DNA from: Flavobacterium sharifuzzamanii
GTDB taxonomy: Bacteria > Bacteroidota > Bacteroidia > Flavobacteriales > Flavobacteriaceae
Length of the DNA stretch: 64,000 bases
Direction: 5' to 3'
Assembly (NCBI RefSeq): GCF_003254585.1
Contig: NZ_QJGZ01000042.1
Span: 310,001-374,000, forward strand
Both the position numbers and the translations under genes were made by a program. Positions within the stretch are counted from its first letter, which is position 1. Every line of letters begins with the position of its first letter. The notes under the pieces are model-generated. The model did not search any database. It was not told where the DNA came from and saw nothing but the letters and a program-made list of their open reading frames with translations. Positions 26,157 to 35,655 of the stretch are shown here, piece by piece.

Positions 26157-26178
26157 TTTGCGTTATTTTGCGGTTTTT
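26157..26178. promoter_or_regulatory. Candidate DeoR operator in the deoR-susC intergenic region
   Basis: TTTGCGTTATTTTGCGGTTT contains two TTTGCG cores 10 bp apart, placing them on one helix face. It matches the cores at 25201-25252. It lies 134 bp from the deoR start and 95 bp before susC, so it could serve both. Confidence 0.55.
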
Positions 26179-26232
26179 AAATTATTTTTCGAAAAAAAAC
26201 AGCAAAAAATGCATTTATATGCAATAATTAAA

Positions 26233-26240
26233 TATATTTG
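26233..26240 (+). promoter_or_regulatory. -7 promoter element of susC
   Basis: TATATTTG, an exact TAnnTTTG match, 32 nt before the susC ATG. The candidate DeoR site ends 54 bp upstream. The -33 element is poor (TTTATATG region). Confidence 0.6.
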
Positions 26241-26272
26241 CTCAACAACAACCATAAAAAACCAGATTAATC

Positions 26273-29200
26273 ATGAAAAAATTACTCTTTATTACAGTGT
26301 TGTTTTTGTGCATTCAAACAGCATTTGGACAAGCAAAAACAGTTACTGGAACAGTAAAAAGCAAAGCAGACGGAATTCCAATTCCTGGAGTCAGCGTCGT
26401 TATTCAGGGAACGAATAACGGTACGACAACTGACTTTGATGGACACTACAGCATTTCTGTAGCATCAGGACGAACTCTAAACTTTAGTTACATGGGGTAT
26501 GAAACCCAATCAATTAAAGTGGAAAGCCAACAGAAAATAGATGTTGGTCTTTCAGAAAGCACTTCGAAACTAGACGAAGTTGTTGTTGTAGGTTTTGCTT
26601 CTCAGAAAAAAGCTAATCTTACTGGAGCGGTTGCGAAAGTAGATGTTAAAAAAGCTCTAGGAAGTGTCCCTATTACTGATATCACAAGAGGTTTACAAGG
26701 AACTACTCCTGGACTTAATATCACTTTTAATTCAGGTAATATAAGTAAGGGATCAAATGTTAACATTCGTGGAGCCGGAACTATTATAAATGGAGAAGCT
26801 AAAGGATCACCACTTATTTTAGTTGATGGTGTTCCAGGCGAGTTGTCGATGCTAAATGCTGAAGATGTAGAGTCGATGTCTGTGCTTAAAGATGCTGCTT
26901 CTGCGTCTATTTATGGTGCTCGTGCGGCATTTGGAGTTATTTTAATTACTACGAAAAGCGGTAAAAACTCAAAAGGAAAAGTAAGATTCGCTTATAGCAA
27001 TAATACAGGTTGGAGCAATCCAATTTCTTTAGTTCAATTTAATGATCCAACTGTAGAGCTTCCTGCAATGATTGACGCACAGGCTAGAGCTGGAAATGCG
27101 AATCCAGAATCTTTCGGTATGAACTACAAAACATTATTACCTGGTATCATTAACTGGAAGGAAAAATATGCTGCAACTAGAAATCCAAATGACAAAAACA
27201 TGATCTTAGGAGAAGATTTTGATGTTATTGGAGGAAAAGAATATTTCTACAGAATTTGGAATCCGCATGATGAAATGTTAAAAAAGAATGCGGTACAAAC
27301 ACTTCATAATTTATCTGCTCAAGGTTCTTTGAGTGACAAAAGTTCATTTATTGTTTCGTTAGGACTTTCTAATCAAGATGGTGTAATGAAAATCAATAAT
27401 GAAACCAACCAAAGATTCAATCTTAACCTTGGTATGACAACGGAGTTGGCAAGCTGGCTTACTGGAGATTTTAAAGTATTGGGAACTTTCCAAGAATACG
27501 ACTCTCCTTTTAACTACTACAACAATGGTATTGATACTGCTGGTAACGGATATTTTGGGTACTATATGCGTTGGGGTTCTTATTTCCCTTATGGAACTTA
27601 TAATGGCACTTACTTTAGACATGCGCCTGGTTATATGGCAAATGCATCTCAAAACGAAAGTAAATCAAATGATATGAGGATAAGCGGAAGACTTACTGCT
27701 CAAATTACAAAAGACTTTAACATCGTTGGAGAATACAGTTATAATACCAATTTTTCAAGTCTAAAAATGAATGGTGGTCAAGTACCGCTTTGGGACTGGT
27801 GGACAAGTGCTGCTGACTTAGTTGCCGGAAAACCAACATCAATGGAAACTGCCAATGATTTTGTTGCTCAAGCGAAAACATCTTACACTAGAAATGTAGT
27901 CAATATCTTTGGAAATTACACTAAGACATTAGGAGAAAACCACAACTTTAAAGTATTAGGTGGTTTGAATACAGAATGGTACGATCAAGAAAGAACCTAC
28001 GCTCGTAGAAACACACTTTTGGACAAAACCAAACCAGAATTTAACTTAGCTATTGGCGATCAATTTACTTCGCCTCTAGTTTCTAATGACATTTTAAATC
28101 CTGGTTTATCAAGATATGCAATTGCAGGATTTTTTGCACGTGTGAATTACGATTACAAAGGTAAATATCTATTGGAGGTAAACGGACGTTATGATGGTTC
28201 GTCAAAATTCCCTACTAATGAACAATGGGGATTCTTCCCTTCTGCTTCTGTTGGATATAGAATTTCAGAAGAAAGTTTCATGGAAGGAACAAAAAGCTGG
28301 TTAAATGATTTGAAAATCCGTGGATCTATTGGTTCAATCGGAAATCAAAATATTGCTAACAATGCCTTTTTACCAGTTATGACTAACGTTACTACTAATC
28401 CTAACCCTTATTGGATTGGTAGCGGTACAACCATTCCTCCTACTGTTAATCAGCCAACAAACGTTGACCCGAATTTAACTTGGGAAAAGGTAACTACACA
28501 AGATATTGGAATTGATATTAGAATATTTAGCATGTTAGGTTTAACTTTTGATTACTACCAACGTGACACCAAAGGAATGTTAGCTCCAGGGAAAACGCTT
28601 CCAGGTTCATTTGGTCAGACTGCTGCCAATACAAACTCAGGAAACTTAAGAACAAGAGGTTGGGAACTAGCACTTAACTTTAATAAACAAATCAACAAAG
28701 ATATCAGTGTTTACGCAGATCTTACACTTTCTGATAATACTACAGAAGTAACAGAATGGAACAACTCTTCTAAACTTTTAGGATCATTTTATGCTGGCCA
28801 AAAACTTGGTGAAATCTGGGGATTGCAAACAGACCGATTAATTCAAACAACAGATCAAGTTGATGCTACTGGATTAATAGTAAATGGTGTTGATTATAAA
28901 AATATAAGAAGTGGAGCGTTTAAATTTGGCGCAGGAGATGTAATGTATAAAGATTTGGATGGAGACGGAGTAATCTCAAGAGGAGATGGAACTGCTCTTA
29001 AACCTGGAGATTTAAAAGTTATTGGTAACACTACGCCTCGCTACCAATATGGAGTTCGTTTAGGTGGTGCTTTATACGGATTTGATATAGATGCTTTCTT
29101 TCAAGGAGTTGGAAAACGTGACTACTGGACAACTTCAGACTTAGTATTACCATTCTATAACAGAACTGATGCTATGTATGAAAACCAAAATGATTACTGG

Positions 29201-29551
29201 ACACCAGAAAATACAGATGCCTATTTCCCTAACCCATACCCTGGACATGCAACTAATGCTTTTGGAACTTATGCTCCTGGATCAAACAATTTCGTGGCAC
29301 AATCTCGTTATTTATTAGATATGTCTTATTTACGTTTAAAATCGATGACTCTTGGATATACTTTCCCAAAAAGTATTTCACAAAAAGCTGGATTTGATAA
29401 AATTAGACCATACGTTTCAGGTTTCAACTTAGCTACATGGAAAAGCAGTAAATTACCAGTAGACCCTGAAATTAATGAAAGTGAATCAATGTGGGGAAGA
29501 ACTTTCCCTTACTCTAAAACATGGTCAGTTGGTATACAACTTGCGTTTTAA
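26273..29551 (+). CDS. SusC/RagA-family TonB-linked outer-membrane transporter
   Basis: The 1092-residue protein has a signal peptide (to about residue 20, FGQ), a CarboxypepD-regulatory-like domain (about 24-100, with GTVKSKADGIPIPGVSVVIQ), a SusC signature region (LDEVVVVGFASQKKANLTGAV) and a plug domain with GSNVNIRGAGTI and VLKDAASASIYGARAAFGVI. A large barrel ends in SVGIQLAF. SusC forms the channel of a pedal-bin importer with the SusD lipoprotein encoded just downstream. The substrate of this pair is inferred from neighbours (MurNAc- and GlcNAc-handling enzymes) to be peptidoglycan or muropeptide fragments. It is the first gene of the plus arm with its own promoter and candidate DeoR site. 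Confidence 0.96.
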   Translation: MKKLLFITVLFLCIQTAFGQAKTVTGTVKSKADGIPIPGVSVVIQGTNNGTTTDFDGHYSISVASGRTLNFSYMGYETQSIKVESQQKIDVGLSESTSKLDEVVVVGFASQKKANLTGAVAKVDVKKALGSVPITDITRGLQGTTPGLNITFNSGNISKGSNVNIRGAGTIINGEAKGSPLILVDGVPGELSMLNAEDVESMSVLKDAASASIYGARAAFGVILITTKSGKNSKGKVRFAYSNNTGWSNPISLVQFNDPTVELPAMIDAQARAGNANPESFGMNYKTLLPGIINWKEKYAATRNPNDKNMILGEDFDVIGGKEYFYRIWNPHDEMLKKNAVQTLHNLSAQGSLSDKSSFIVSLGLSNQDGVMKINNETNQRFNLNLGMTTELASWLTGDFKVLGTFQEYDSPFNYYNNGIDTAGNGYFGYYMRWGSYFPYGTYNGTYFRHAPGYMANASQNESKSNDMRISGRLTAQITKDFNIVGEYSYNTNFSSLKMNGGQVPLWDWWTSAADLVAGKPTSMETANDFVAQAKTSYTRNVVNIFGNYTKTLGENHNFKVLGGLNTEWYDQERTYARRNTLLDKTKPEFNLAIGDQFTSPLVSNDILNPGLSRYAIAGFFARVNYDYKGKYLLEVNGRYDGSSKFPTNEQWGFFPSASVGYRISEESFMEGTKSWLNDLKIRGSIGSIGNQNIANNAFLPVMTNVTTNPNPYWIGSGTTIPPTVNQPTNVDPNLTWEKVTTQDIGIDIRIFSMLGLTFDYYQRDTKGMLAPGKTLPGSFGQTAANTNSGNLRTRGWELALNFNKQINKDISVYADLTLSDNTTEVTEWNNSSKLLGSFYAGQKLGEIWGLQTDRLIQTTDQVDATGLIVNGVDYKNIRSGAFKFGAGDVMYKDLDGDGVISRGDGTALKPGDLKVIGNTTPRYQYGVRLGGALYGFDIDAFFQGVGKRDYWTTSDLVLPFYNRTDAMYENQNDYWTPENTDAYFPNPYPGHATNAFGTYAPGSNNFVAQSRYLLDMSYLRLKSMTLGYTFPKSISQKAGFDKIRPYVSGFNLATWKSSKLPVDPEINESESMWGRTFPYSKTWSVGIQLAF

Positions 29552-29583
29552 TAAAGGTATTTAAAAATCAAAAATTAATTAAG

Positions 29584-31320
29584 ATGAGAAAATTAATCAT
29601 AAACTCTAAGATAAAACTTTCAGTTGCCTTGCTTACCATAGCAAGTCTAACTGCTAGCTGTTCAGATTTTTTAGATACACCTCCAGAAGATGTATTTACA
29701 GACAACAATTTTTGGACTTCAGAAAATAACGTAAAAACATTTTCTTGGTTAAACTATAATACCTTTAATGGATACGGAAATAATGCTGGTGTTACAGCAG
29801 ATTTTTATTTCCATGCTTCGGCAACAGGTTTAATAGATGACAACTTGGCGATGAACGTTTTCACTAACTTTCTAACAGCTCCAAATGCAACTAACTCAAA
29901 CTGGAATGAATATTACACTTTGATTCGTCGTTGCAATCTTATGCTAGAAAGAGTTCCAAATGTTCCTATGGATCAGACAAAGAAAAATCACTACATAGGT
30001 GTTGCTAAGTTCTTTAGAGCTCATACTTATTTTCGTTTAGCGCAACAGTTTGGTAATGTCCCTTATACAGACCAATATTTAGCTCAAAGCGATGCAAATG
30101 TTTACAAACCAGCCTTATCGAGAGCAGAGGTAATAGACAATGTAATTAAAGACTTAGAAGAAGCGATTCCGTTGTTATTAAACGTAGATGATAGCAATGT
30201 AACGGTAAACAAATATACTGCCTATGCATTATTAAGCAGAGTATGTTTGGGTGAAGGTACTTACAGAAAATACAATTTGGCTCAGAATGGAAATGCGTAT
30301 CTTCAGAAAGCTAAAGATGCTTCTTTAGCGGTAATGAATAACAACGCTTATAAATTAAACACAGATTGGAAATCTCTTTACAATTCTGTTGAATTATTAG
30401 GAAATACTGAAGTAATCTTAACAAAAAGATACATAAAAGGTGTTTTAGGAAATGGAATCCAAGCCTACACTAATACATCTACTGTTCAAAACGGATTAAC
30501 AAAATTTGCTGCGGAAAGCTATGTAACTACTAACGGATTGCCTATTAAACAAACTGGCAATGCTCAATACTTAGGAGATAACACTATCGCAAATACTTTT
30601 GCTAACAGAGATCCAAGATTTGCTAAAGCCTTCAGTACAGCAGATTACGCTTACTCTGACAAACCTTATAACGGTTTAACATCTATAACAGGTTATGTAT
30701 TCCAATTGTATAATAATCCTGCTACAACAGGTACAGAGGTTACCACAATTGGACAAAATCAAATTGACGCTCCAGTTTTCACACTAAGCGAAGTTTATTT
30801 AAATTATGCTGAGGCATGTGCAGAATTAGGTACAATCACTACGGCTGATTTAAATTTATCACTTAACAAAGTTCGTACACGTGCTGGAATTGCAACTTTG
30901 ACTACAGATGGTGCAACTGCATCTGCAAACGGTGTTCTGATAGATGACCCGCAAAGAACAACTGCATTAGAACAAATTTCAGGAATTGTGAATCCAATTA
31001 TATGGGAGATTCGTCGTGAGCGCAGAATCGAGTTTATGGCTTGGACAACAATGAGAAAAGAAGATCTTATGCGTTGGAAAAAAGGAGATTATCTAGATAC
31101 TAATTCTAATCCAGATGTTATTTTAGGAGCTAGAATAATGGCTTTAATAGGAACTAACTCTAAAACAAAAGTAAACGCACAAGGATATGTAATTCCTTAT
31201 GCAGCTGGTGTTTCAAGATTATTTATATCACCAAAAAATTACTTGAGTGCTATTCCAACAAATGATATCAATTTATACGCTGCAGAAGGTGTAGAATTAA
31301 AACAAAACCCAGGCTGGTAA
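29584..31320 (+). CDS. SusD/RagB-family substrate-binding lipoprotein
   Basis: From the ATG at 29584 the protein has 578 residues. It begins MRKLIINSKIKLSVALL and has a lipobox Leu-Thr-Ala-Ser-Cys26 followed by SDFLDTPPEDVF, the classic SusD start. The TPR-like helical framework has NEYYTLIRRCNLMLERV and AKFFRAHTYFRLAQQFG, and the C-terminal family region has FTLSEVYLNYAEACAELG and IRRERRIEFMAW. An upstream in-frame start (29521) would overlap susC and bury the signal peptide. SusD caps the SusC barrel at the cell surface and gives ligand specificity. A strong terminator follows. Confidence 0.95.
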   Translation: MRKLIINSKIKLSVALLTIASLTASCSDFLDTPPEDVFTDNNFWTSENNVKTFSWLNYNTFNGYGNNAGVTADFYFHASATGLIDDNLAMNVFTNFLTAPNATNSNWNEYYTLIRRCNLMLERVPNVPMDQTKKNHYIGVAKFFRAHTYFRLAQQFGNVPYTDQYLAQSDANVYKPALSRAEVIDNVIKDLEEAIPLLLNVDDSNVTVNKYTAYALLSRVCLGEGTYRKYNLAQNGNAYLQKAKDASLAVMNNNAYKLNTDWKSLYNSVELLGNTEVILTKRYIKGVLGNGIQAYTNTSTVQNGLTKFAAESYVTTNGLPIKQTGNAQYLGDNTIANTFANRDPRFAKAFSTADYAYSDKPYNGLTSITGYVFQLYNNPATTGTEVTTIGQNQIDAPVFTLSEVYLNYAEACAELGTITTADLNLSLNKVRTRAGIATLTTDGATASANGVLIDDPQRTTALEQISGIVNPIIWEIRRERRIEFMAWTTMRKEDLMRWKKGDYLDTNSNPDVILGARIMALIGTNSKTKVNAQGYVIPYAAGVSRLFISPKNYLSAIPTNDINLYAAEGVELKQNPGW

Positions 31321-31353
31321 TTCGGTAAAAACTAAAATACCACATCTAATACA

Positions 31354-31386
31354 ACTGCCTCCGACGTGAGACTTTTCGGAGGCAGT
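31354..31386 (+). terminator. Terminator or processing hairpin after susD
   Basis: ACTGCCTCCG and CGGAGGCAGT form a perfect 10-bp, GC-rich stem, followed by ATTTT. It would end or attenuate the susCD transcript before namZ. The rest of 31321-31575 carries no gene and no clear promoter. Confidence 0.8.
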
Positions 31387-31575
31387 ATTTTAAAATACTC
31401 TTTTTAGACGCATTGTGACCAATAAAAAGACCAAATAGAAAAATTAATCCTGATTCATGCAGGTTATATCTTGTTAGTTTTTAGATTCCCCAAATCTGCC
31501 TAAAACATTCATATACTCCGATAAAATAGTAATTTTATTAGTCCAATTCGTCTTTAACTAATAACTGTATTTAAA

Positions 31576-32778
31576 ATGATAAAATTTATAGCAAAAAGTG
31601 CTTTTGTTACAGCATTTCTGTTTCATGCTACGTCATATTCGGCAAACATTCAGCCCAATACAATAGTTATTTCTGCAGAAATCAATAACACTGTTATAAA
31701 AACGGGAGCTGACAATTACGAAAAATATCTTCCGCTATTAAAAGATAAAAAAGTCGGAATTGTAACCAACCAAACTGGAATTTTATCCAACAAAACCCAT
31801 GTCGTTGATTTTCTATTGGAGAAAAAAATTGCTGTTCAGACTATTTTTGCTCCCGAGCACGGATTTAGAGGAACAGCCGATGCCGGCGAACATATCGTTG
31901 ACGGAAAAGATCCGAAAACAGGCTTGCCGATTATCTCGCTTTATGGCGACAACAAAAAGCCAAAACAAGCCCAGTTGTCTGGAATTGATGTCATGATTTT
32001 TGACCTGCAAGATGTAGGAGCACGATTCTATACCTACATTTCTTCTTTACATTATGTAATGGAAGCTTGTGCAGAAAATAACGTTCCGCTTATTGTTTTG
32101 GATCGTCCAAATCCAAATGGTTCTATCGTAGACGGTCCGCTTTTAGAAAAAGAATTTACCAGTTTTGTTGGCATGCACCCTATTCCACTCCTTCACGGAA
32201 TGACAATAGGCGAATATGCTCAAATGATAAATGGAGAAAAATGGCTAAAAGATGGCGTTCAGTGTAAACTAACTGTTATTCCTTGTGTAGATTACAGCAG
32301 AACAATGCCTTACAGTTTATTGGTAAAACCGTCTCCGAATTTACCAAATGACCAGTCTATAAATTTATACGCAAGTTTATGTCTTTTTGAAGGAACAAAT
32401 GTGAGTATGGGACGCGGAACTGAAAAACAATTTCAAATTTACGGCTCTCCCTATTTAACCAAAACCAATTTCAGTTTTACTCCGAAACCCAATTTTGGCG
32501 CAAAAGATCCTTTATACAACGGAAAAGAATGTTTTGGCGAAGATTTAACTACATATCCAAAATTGAAACAACTAGAACTGAAATGGCTTATTAAAGCGTA
32601 TCAGAATACGAGCGATAAAACAAAATTCTTCAATGCATTTTTTACCAAACTGGCAGGAACAAAAAAATTACAGCAGCAAATTGAAAGCGGTGTTTCTGAA
32701 GCTCAGATAAGAAAGACTTGGCAGAAAGACCTTGAAGCTTTCAAAAAAATGCGAACAAAATACCTGATTTATAAATAA
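31576..32778 (+). CDS. namZ: NamZ-type exo-beta-N-acetylmuramidase (DUF1343, GH171)
   Basis: The 400-residue exported protein (signal peptide to about residue 22) is a DUF1343 protein. It has KKVGIVTNQTGIL (59-70), FAPEHGFRGTADAGE (91-105, with Glu94 and His95), IFDLQDVGARFYTYISSLH, LDRPNPNG and PSPNLPN. The Bacillus subtilis member YbbC was shown to be NamZ, which cuts MurNAc from the non-reducing end of peptidoglycan chains. In that organism namZ clusters with nagZ, amiE and murQ, exactly the company it keeps here. It acts in the periplasm or at the surface and supplies free MurNAc for uptake. Length is as usual. Confidence 0.9.
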   Translation: MIKFIAKSAFVTAFLFHATSYSANIQPNTIVISAEINNTVIKTGADNYEKYLPLLKDKKVGIVTNQTGILSNKTHVVDFLLEKKIAVQTIFAPEHGFRGTADAGEHIVDGKDPKTGLPIISLYGDNKKPKQAQLSGIDVMIFDLQDVGARFYTYISSLHYVMEACAENNVPLIVLDRPNPNGSIVDGPLLEKEFTSFVGMHPIPLLHGMTIGEYAQMINGEKWLKDGVQCKLTVIPCVDYSRTMPYSLLVKPSPNLPNDQSINLYASLCLFEGTNVSMGRGTEKQFQIYGSPYLTKTNFSFTPKPNFGAKDPLYNGKECFGEDLTTYPKLKQLELKWLIKAYQNTSDKTKFFNAFFTKLAGTKKLQQQIESGVSEAQIRKTWQKDLEAFKKMRTKYLIYK

Positions 32779-32810
32779 CATTTCTAATTCAGTTCCCTTA
32801 GACTTAATTT

Positions 32811-32978
32811 TTTAAACACTAGAAACATAGAATTTGATAGACCTACAAAAAAGCGTTCCATTAGCATAAACACACACATATATATTGCTAGCAGAAATGT
32901 AGTTCTCTTTGGTTTGTTTTTTTAAAGATTGGTTACCTTTTTAAACAAAAATCAAAACCTGTGTTTCTATGTTTTAAA
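32811..32978. repeat. Long palindromic repeat, family B (copy 2)
   Basis: Ends are TTTAAACACTAGAAACATAG and CTGTGTTTCTATGTTTTAAA, with AAACACACACATATATATTG in the middle. It is the most diverged and longest of the three copies. It fills most of the namZ-murQ gap. Confidence 0.7.
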
Positions 32979-33075
32979 ATTAGATTCCATTCTAAATAAA
33001 AATATCAAACTATTAATGTAAAATAGAGATTCTGAAATTGAAAAATTTTAGTTTCAAAAATCAAAAAAAAGAAAA

Positions 33076-33903
33076 ATGAAAAATAAAAATCCTGAAACTG
33101 AACAAGAATCTTTGTACAAAGACTTGGATCAAATGAGCGTGAAAGAACTTCTTACAAACATTAATACAGAAGACAAAAAAGTTCCGCATATTATTGAAGA
33201 ACAGATTCCTAAAATAGAAAAACTGGTTAAGGCCATTGTAAAAAAAATGCAGTTGGGCGGAAGATTATTTTATATCGGAGCTGGAACTTCTGGGAGAATT
33301 GGAATTTTAGATGCATCGGAATGTCCTCCTACTTTTGGTGTTTCTCATGATATGATTATCGGAATCATTGCCGGTGGAGACACTGCTATTAGAAAAGCTG
33401 TAGAAAATGCAGAAGATGATACAGAACAAGCGTGGAAAGATTTAGCTAAGTACGAAATTTCAAGTTTAGATATGATTATCGGAATTGCAGCTTCTGGAAA
33501 CACGCCTTACGTTTTAGGAGCCCTTAAAAAAGCTAAAGAACACAATATTAAAACGGGAAGTATTTCGTGCATCAGCAACGGACTTATTGCCCAAGAAGCT
33601 GATTATCCGATTGAACTAATCGTAGGCCCTGAATTCTTAACAGGAAGCACAAGAATGAAAGCAGGAACAGCTCAAAAACTTACTTTGAATATGATTTCTA
33701 CTTCGGTAATGATCAAACTAGGAAAAGTAAAAGGCAACAAAATGGTTGACATGCAGCTTTCTAACGAAAAACTGGTAAAACGCGCTATCAAAATGATCAT
33801 GGAAGAACTTGATTTAGAATATGAGGCAGCCGACGAATTATTGCAAAAACATAAAAGTGTACGAGCTGTTTTATTAGCGCACACCAAAAATCAGGAAAAC
33901 TAA
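33076..33903 (+). CDS. murQ: N-acetylmuramic acid 6-phosphate etherase MurQ
   Basis: The 275-residue cytoplasmic enzyme is a SIS-domain protein with the MurQ signature YIGAGTSGRIGILDASECPP; Glu82 fits the catalytic acid. The second SIS half has GIAASGNTPYVLGAL and the conserved GPEFLTGSTRMKAGTAQK. MurQ cleaves the lactyl ether of MurNAc-6-phosphate to GlcNAc-6-phosphate and D-lactate. D-lactate can be oxidised by the FAD/FeS dehydrogenase of the other arm and GlcNAc-6P deacetylated by NagA at 47516. It is slightly shorter than the E. coli enzyme (298). A MurNAc kinase or PTS, needed to make its substrate, is not in this window. Confidence 0.96.
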   Translation: MKNKNPETEQESLYKDLDQMSVKELLTNINTEDKKVPHIIEEQIPKIEKLVKAIVKKMQLGGRLFYIGAGTSGRIGILDASECPPTFGVSHDMIIGIIAGGDTAIRKAVENAEDDTEQAWKDLAKYEISSLDMIIGIAASGNTPYVLGALKKAKEHNIKTGSISCISNGLIAQEADYPIELIVGPEFLTGSTRMKAGTAQKLTLNMISTSVMIKLGKVKGNKMVDMQLSNEKLVKRAIKMIMEELDLEYEAADELLQKHKSVRAVLLAHTKNQEN

Positions 33904-33982
33904 AAATATACTATCAAATCTTTTTATAGATTTATACAAATTCAAAAGCTGAATAAAATCATTTTTTGGAGTTTTTAACACC

Positions 33983-34010
33983 GACCTGACAGACTAAAAT
34001 CCGTCAGGTC
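33983..34010. repeat. Short palindromic repeat, family A (copy 5, degenerate)
   Basis: GACCTGAC and GTCAGGTC arms with a mismatched centre, between murQ and the symporter gene. It could also stall transcription after murQ. Confidence 0.65.
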
Positions 34011-34071
34011 AATTAAAAAATCTCCTTGATTTGAATTATTTTAAAAAACCAAAAATCACCAAAACTATAAA

Positions 34072-35580
34072 ATGACACCAAGTACCATTCTTCTCCTTAT
34101 TATCATTTATTTCGGAACATTATTCTATATATCGCACAGAGTCAGCAAGAAAGACAGCGGAAACGAAGCTTTTTTTACTGCCAATAAAAATTCAAAATGG
34201 TATTTAGTGGCTTTCGGAATGATCGGAACTGCTCTTTCTGGAGTAACCTTTATCTCTGTTCCAGGAGAAGTTGGCGCACCAAGCGGCGAACAATTTAAAT
34301 ATTTTCAGTTTGTTTTAGGAAATGCACTTGGATTTATTGTCATTACAAAGCTTTTACTGCCTTTATACTATAGAATGAATCTGACTTCGATTTATGGATA
34401 TATTGAGCAAAGAATGGGCTTTTTCAGTTATAAAACAGCGGCTTCTATCTTTTTGATCAGTCGCACGATAAGTTCTGCTTTCAGATTGTATTTGGTGGTA
34501 ATCGTTTTACAGCGTTTTGTGTTCGATTTTTATCATATTCCTTTTGCGTTTACTGTTTTAATTTCGTTGCTGTTAATCTTCTCTTACACTTATAGAGGCG
34601 GACTAAAAACAATTATTATTACAGATACTTTACAAACATTTTTTCTTGTAACCTCTGTTTTCCTTACTATTTATTTTATTTGTGATAGAATGGATTTGAG
34701 TGCCATCAGCGCATTTGAAGAAGTAAAAAACAGCAATTATTCTAAGATCTTTTTCTTTGATGATTTTATGGGAAGTAAATTCCATTTTGTAAAACAAATT
34801 TTGGGCGGAATGTTCGTAACTATCGCTATGACTGGTCTAGATCAAGATTTAATGCAAAAAAACTTGAGCTGTAAAAACATTGGCGAAGCACAAAAAAACA
34901 TGTTCACTTTTACAGGAATCTTTGTTATCATTAATATTTTCTTTTTGAGTGTTGGAGCGTTGCTATACATCTACGCAAACAAAAACGGAATCGCTGTTCC
35001 AACCGATTTAATTACAGGAAAACCAAGAACTGATTTACTTTTCCCTGAAATTGCATTAAATCATTTAGCGCTTGTTCCCGCAATTGTATTCTTATTGGGA
35101 ATTATTGCTGCCACTTTTGCCACTACCGATTCTGCCCTAACAGCCTTAACAACTTCTTTCTGCGTTGACTTTTTAGGCATGGACAAAGCAGAAAATAGCC
35201 ATAAAAAAAACACAGTAAGAATTAGACATTTAGTACATATCAGTTTTTCTATTTTGGTATTTTTTATCATTCTAATTTTCAACTCAATAAATGACAGTTC
35301 TGTAGTCGGAATGATTTTTAAAGTTGCCTCTTACACTTACGGTCCATTATTAGGATTATACGCTTTTGGTTTATTCCAAAAATCAAGACATGTAAACGAC
35401 AAACTGGTTCCGTTTATCTGTTTGCTTTCTCCATTATTCACCTATTTCATCAATGAATATTCTAAAGTTTTATTTGCAGGATATGTTTTTGATAATGAAT
35501 TAATTATACTAAACGGATTAATTACTTATTTAGGATTATTTATAACCAGTTCACGCAGTGAGAAAGAAATAAGTTTCTAA
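34072..35580 (+). CDS. Sodium:solute symporter (SSS family), likely amino-sugar importer
   Basis: The 502-residue inner-membrane protein has 13 or so hydrophobic helices and the SSS traits: AFGMIGTALSGVTFISVPGE near the N-terminus, SYTYRGGLKTIIITDTLQ in the middle, TIAMTGLDQDLMQKNL, and FATTDSALTALTTSF. Family members import sugars, sialic acid or amino acids with sodium. Its place between murQ and the NagZ fusion suggests MurNAc (or GlcNAc or anhydro-sugars) as cargo. SSS transport leaves the sugar unphosphorylated, so a kinase is required before MurQ. Substrate is inferred from context only. Confidence 0.9.
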   Translation: MTPSTILLLIIIYFGTLFYISHRVSKKDSGNEAFFTANKNSKWYLVAFGMIGTALSGVTFISVPGEVGAPSGEQFKYFQFVLGNALGFIVITKLLLPLYYRMNLTSIYGYIEQRMGFFSYKTAASIFLISRTISSAFRLYLVVIVLQRFVFDFYHIPFAFTVLISLLLIFSYTYRGGLKTIIITDTLQTFFLVTSVFLTIYFICDRMDLSAISAFEEVKNSNYSKIFFFDDFMGSKFHFVKQILGGMFVTIAMTGLDQDLMQKNLSCKNIGEAQKNMFTFTGIFVIINIFFLSVGALLYIYANKNGIAVPTDLITGKPRTDLLFPEIALNHLALVPAIVFLLGIIAATFATTDSALTALTTSFCVDFLGMDKAENSHKKNTVRIRHLVHISFSILVFFIILIFNSINDSSVVGMIFKVASYTYGPLLGLYAFGLFQKSRHVNDKLVPFICLLSPLFTYFINEYSKVLFAGYVFDNELIILNGLITYLGLFITSSRSEKEISF

Positions 35581-35655
35581 TTCAGCTTAATACTATTGAT
35601 GAATTAATTTGGGGTTAATACACTTAAAATCAAATTGATTATTTAAAAAAAATAT

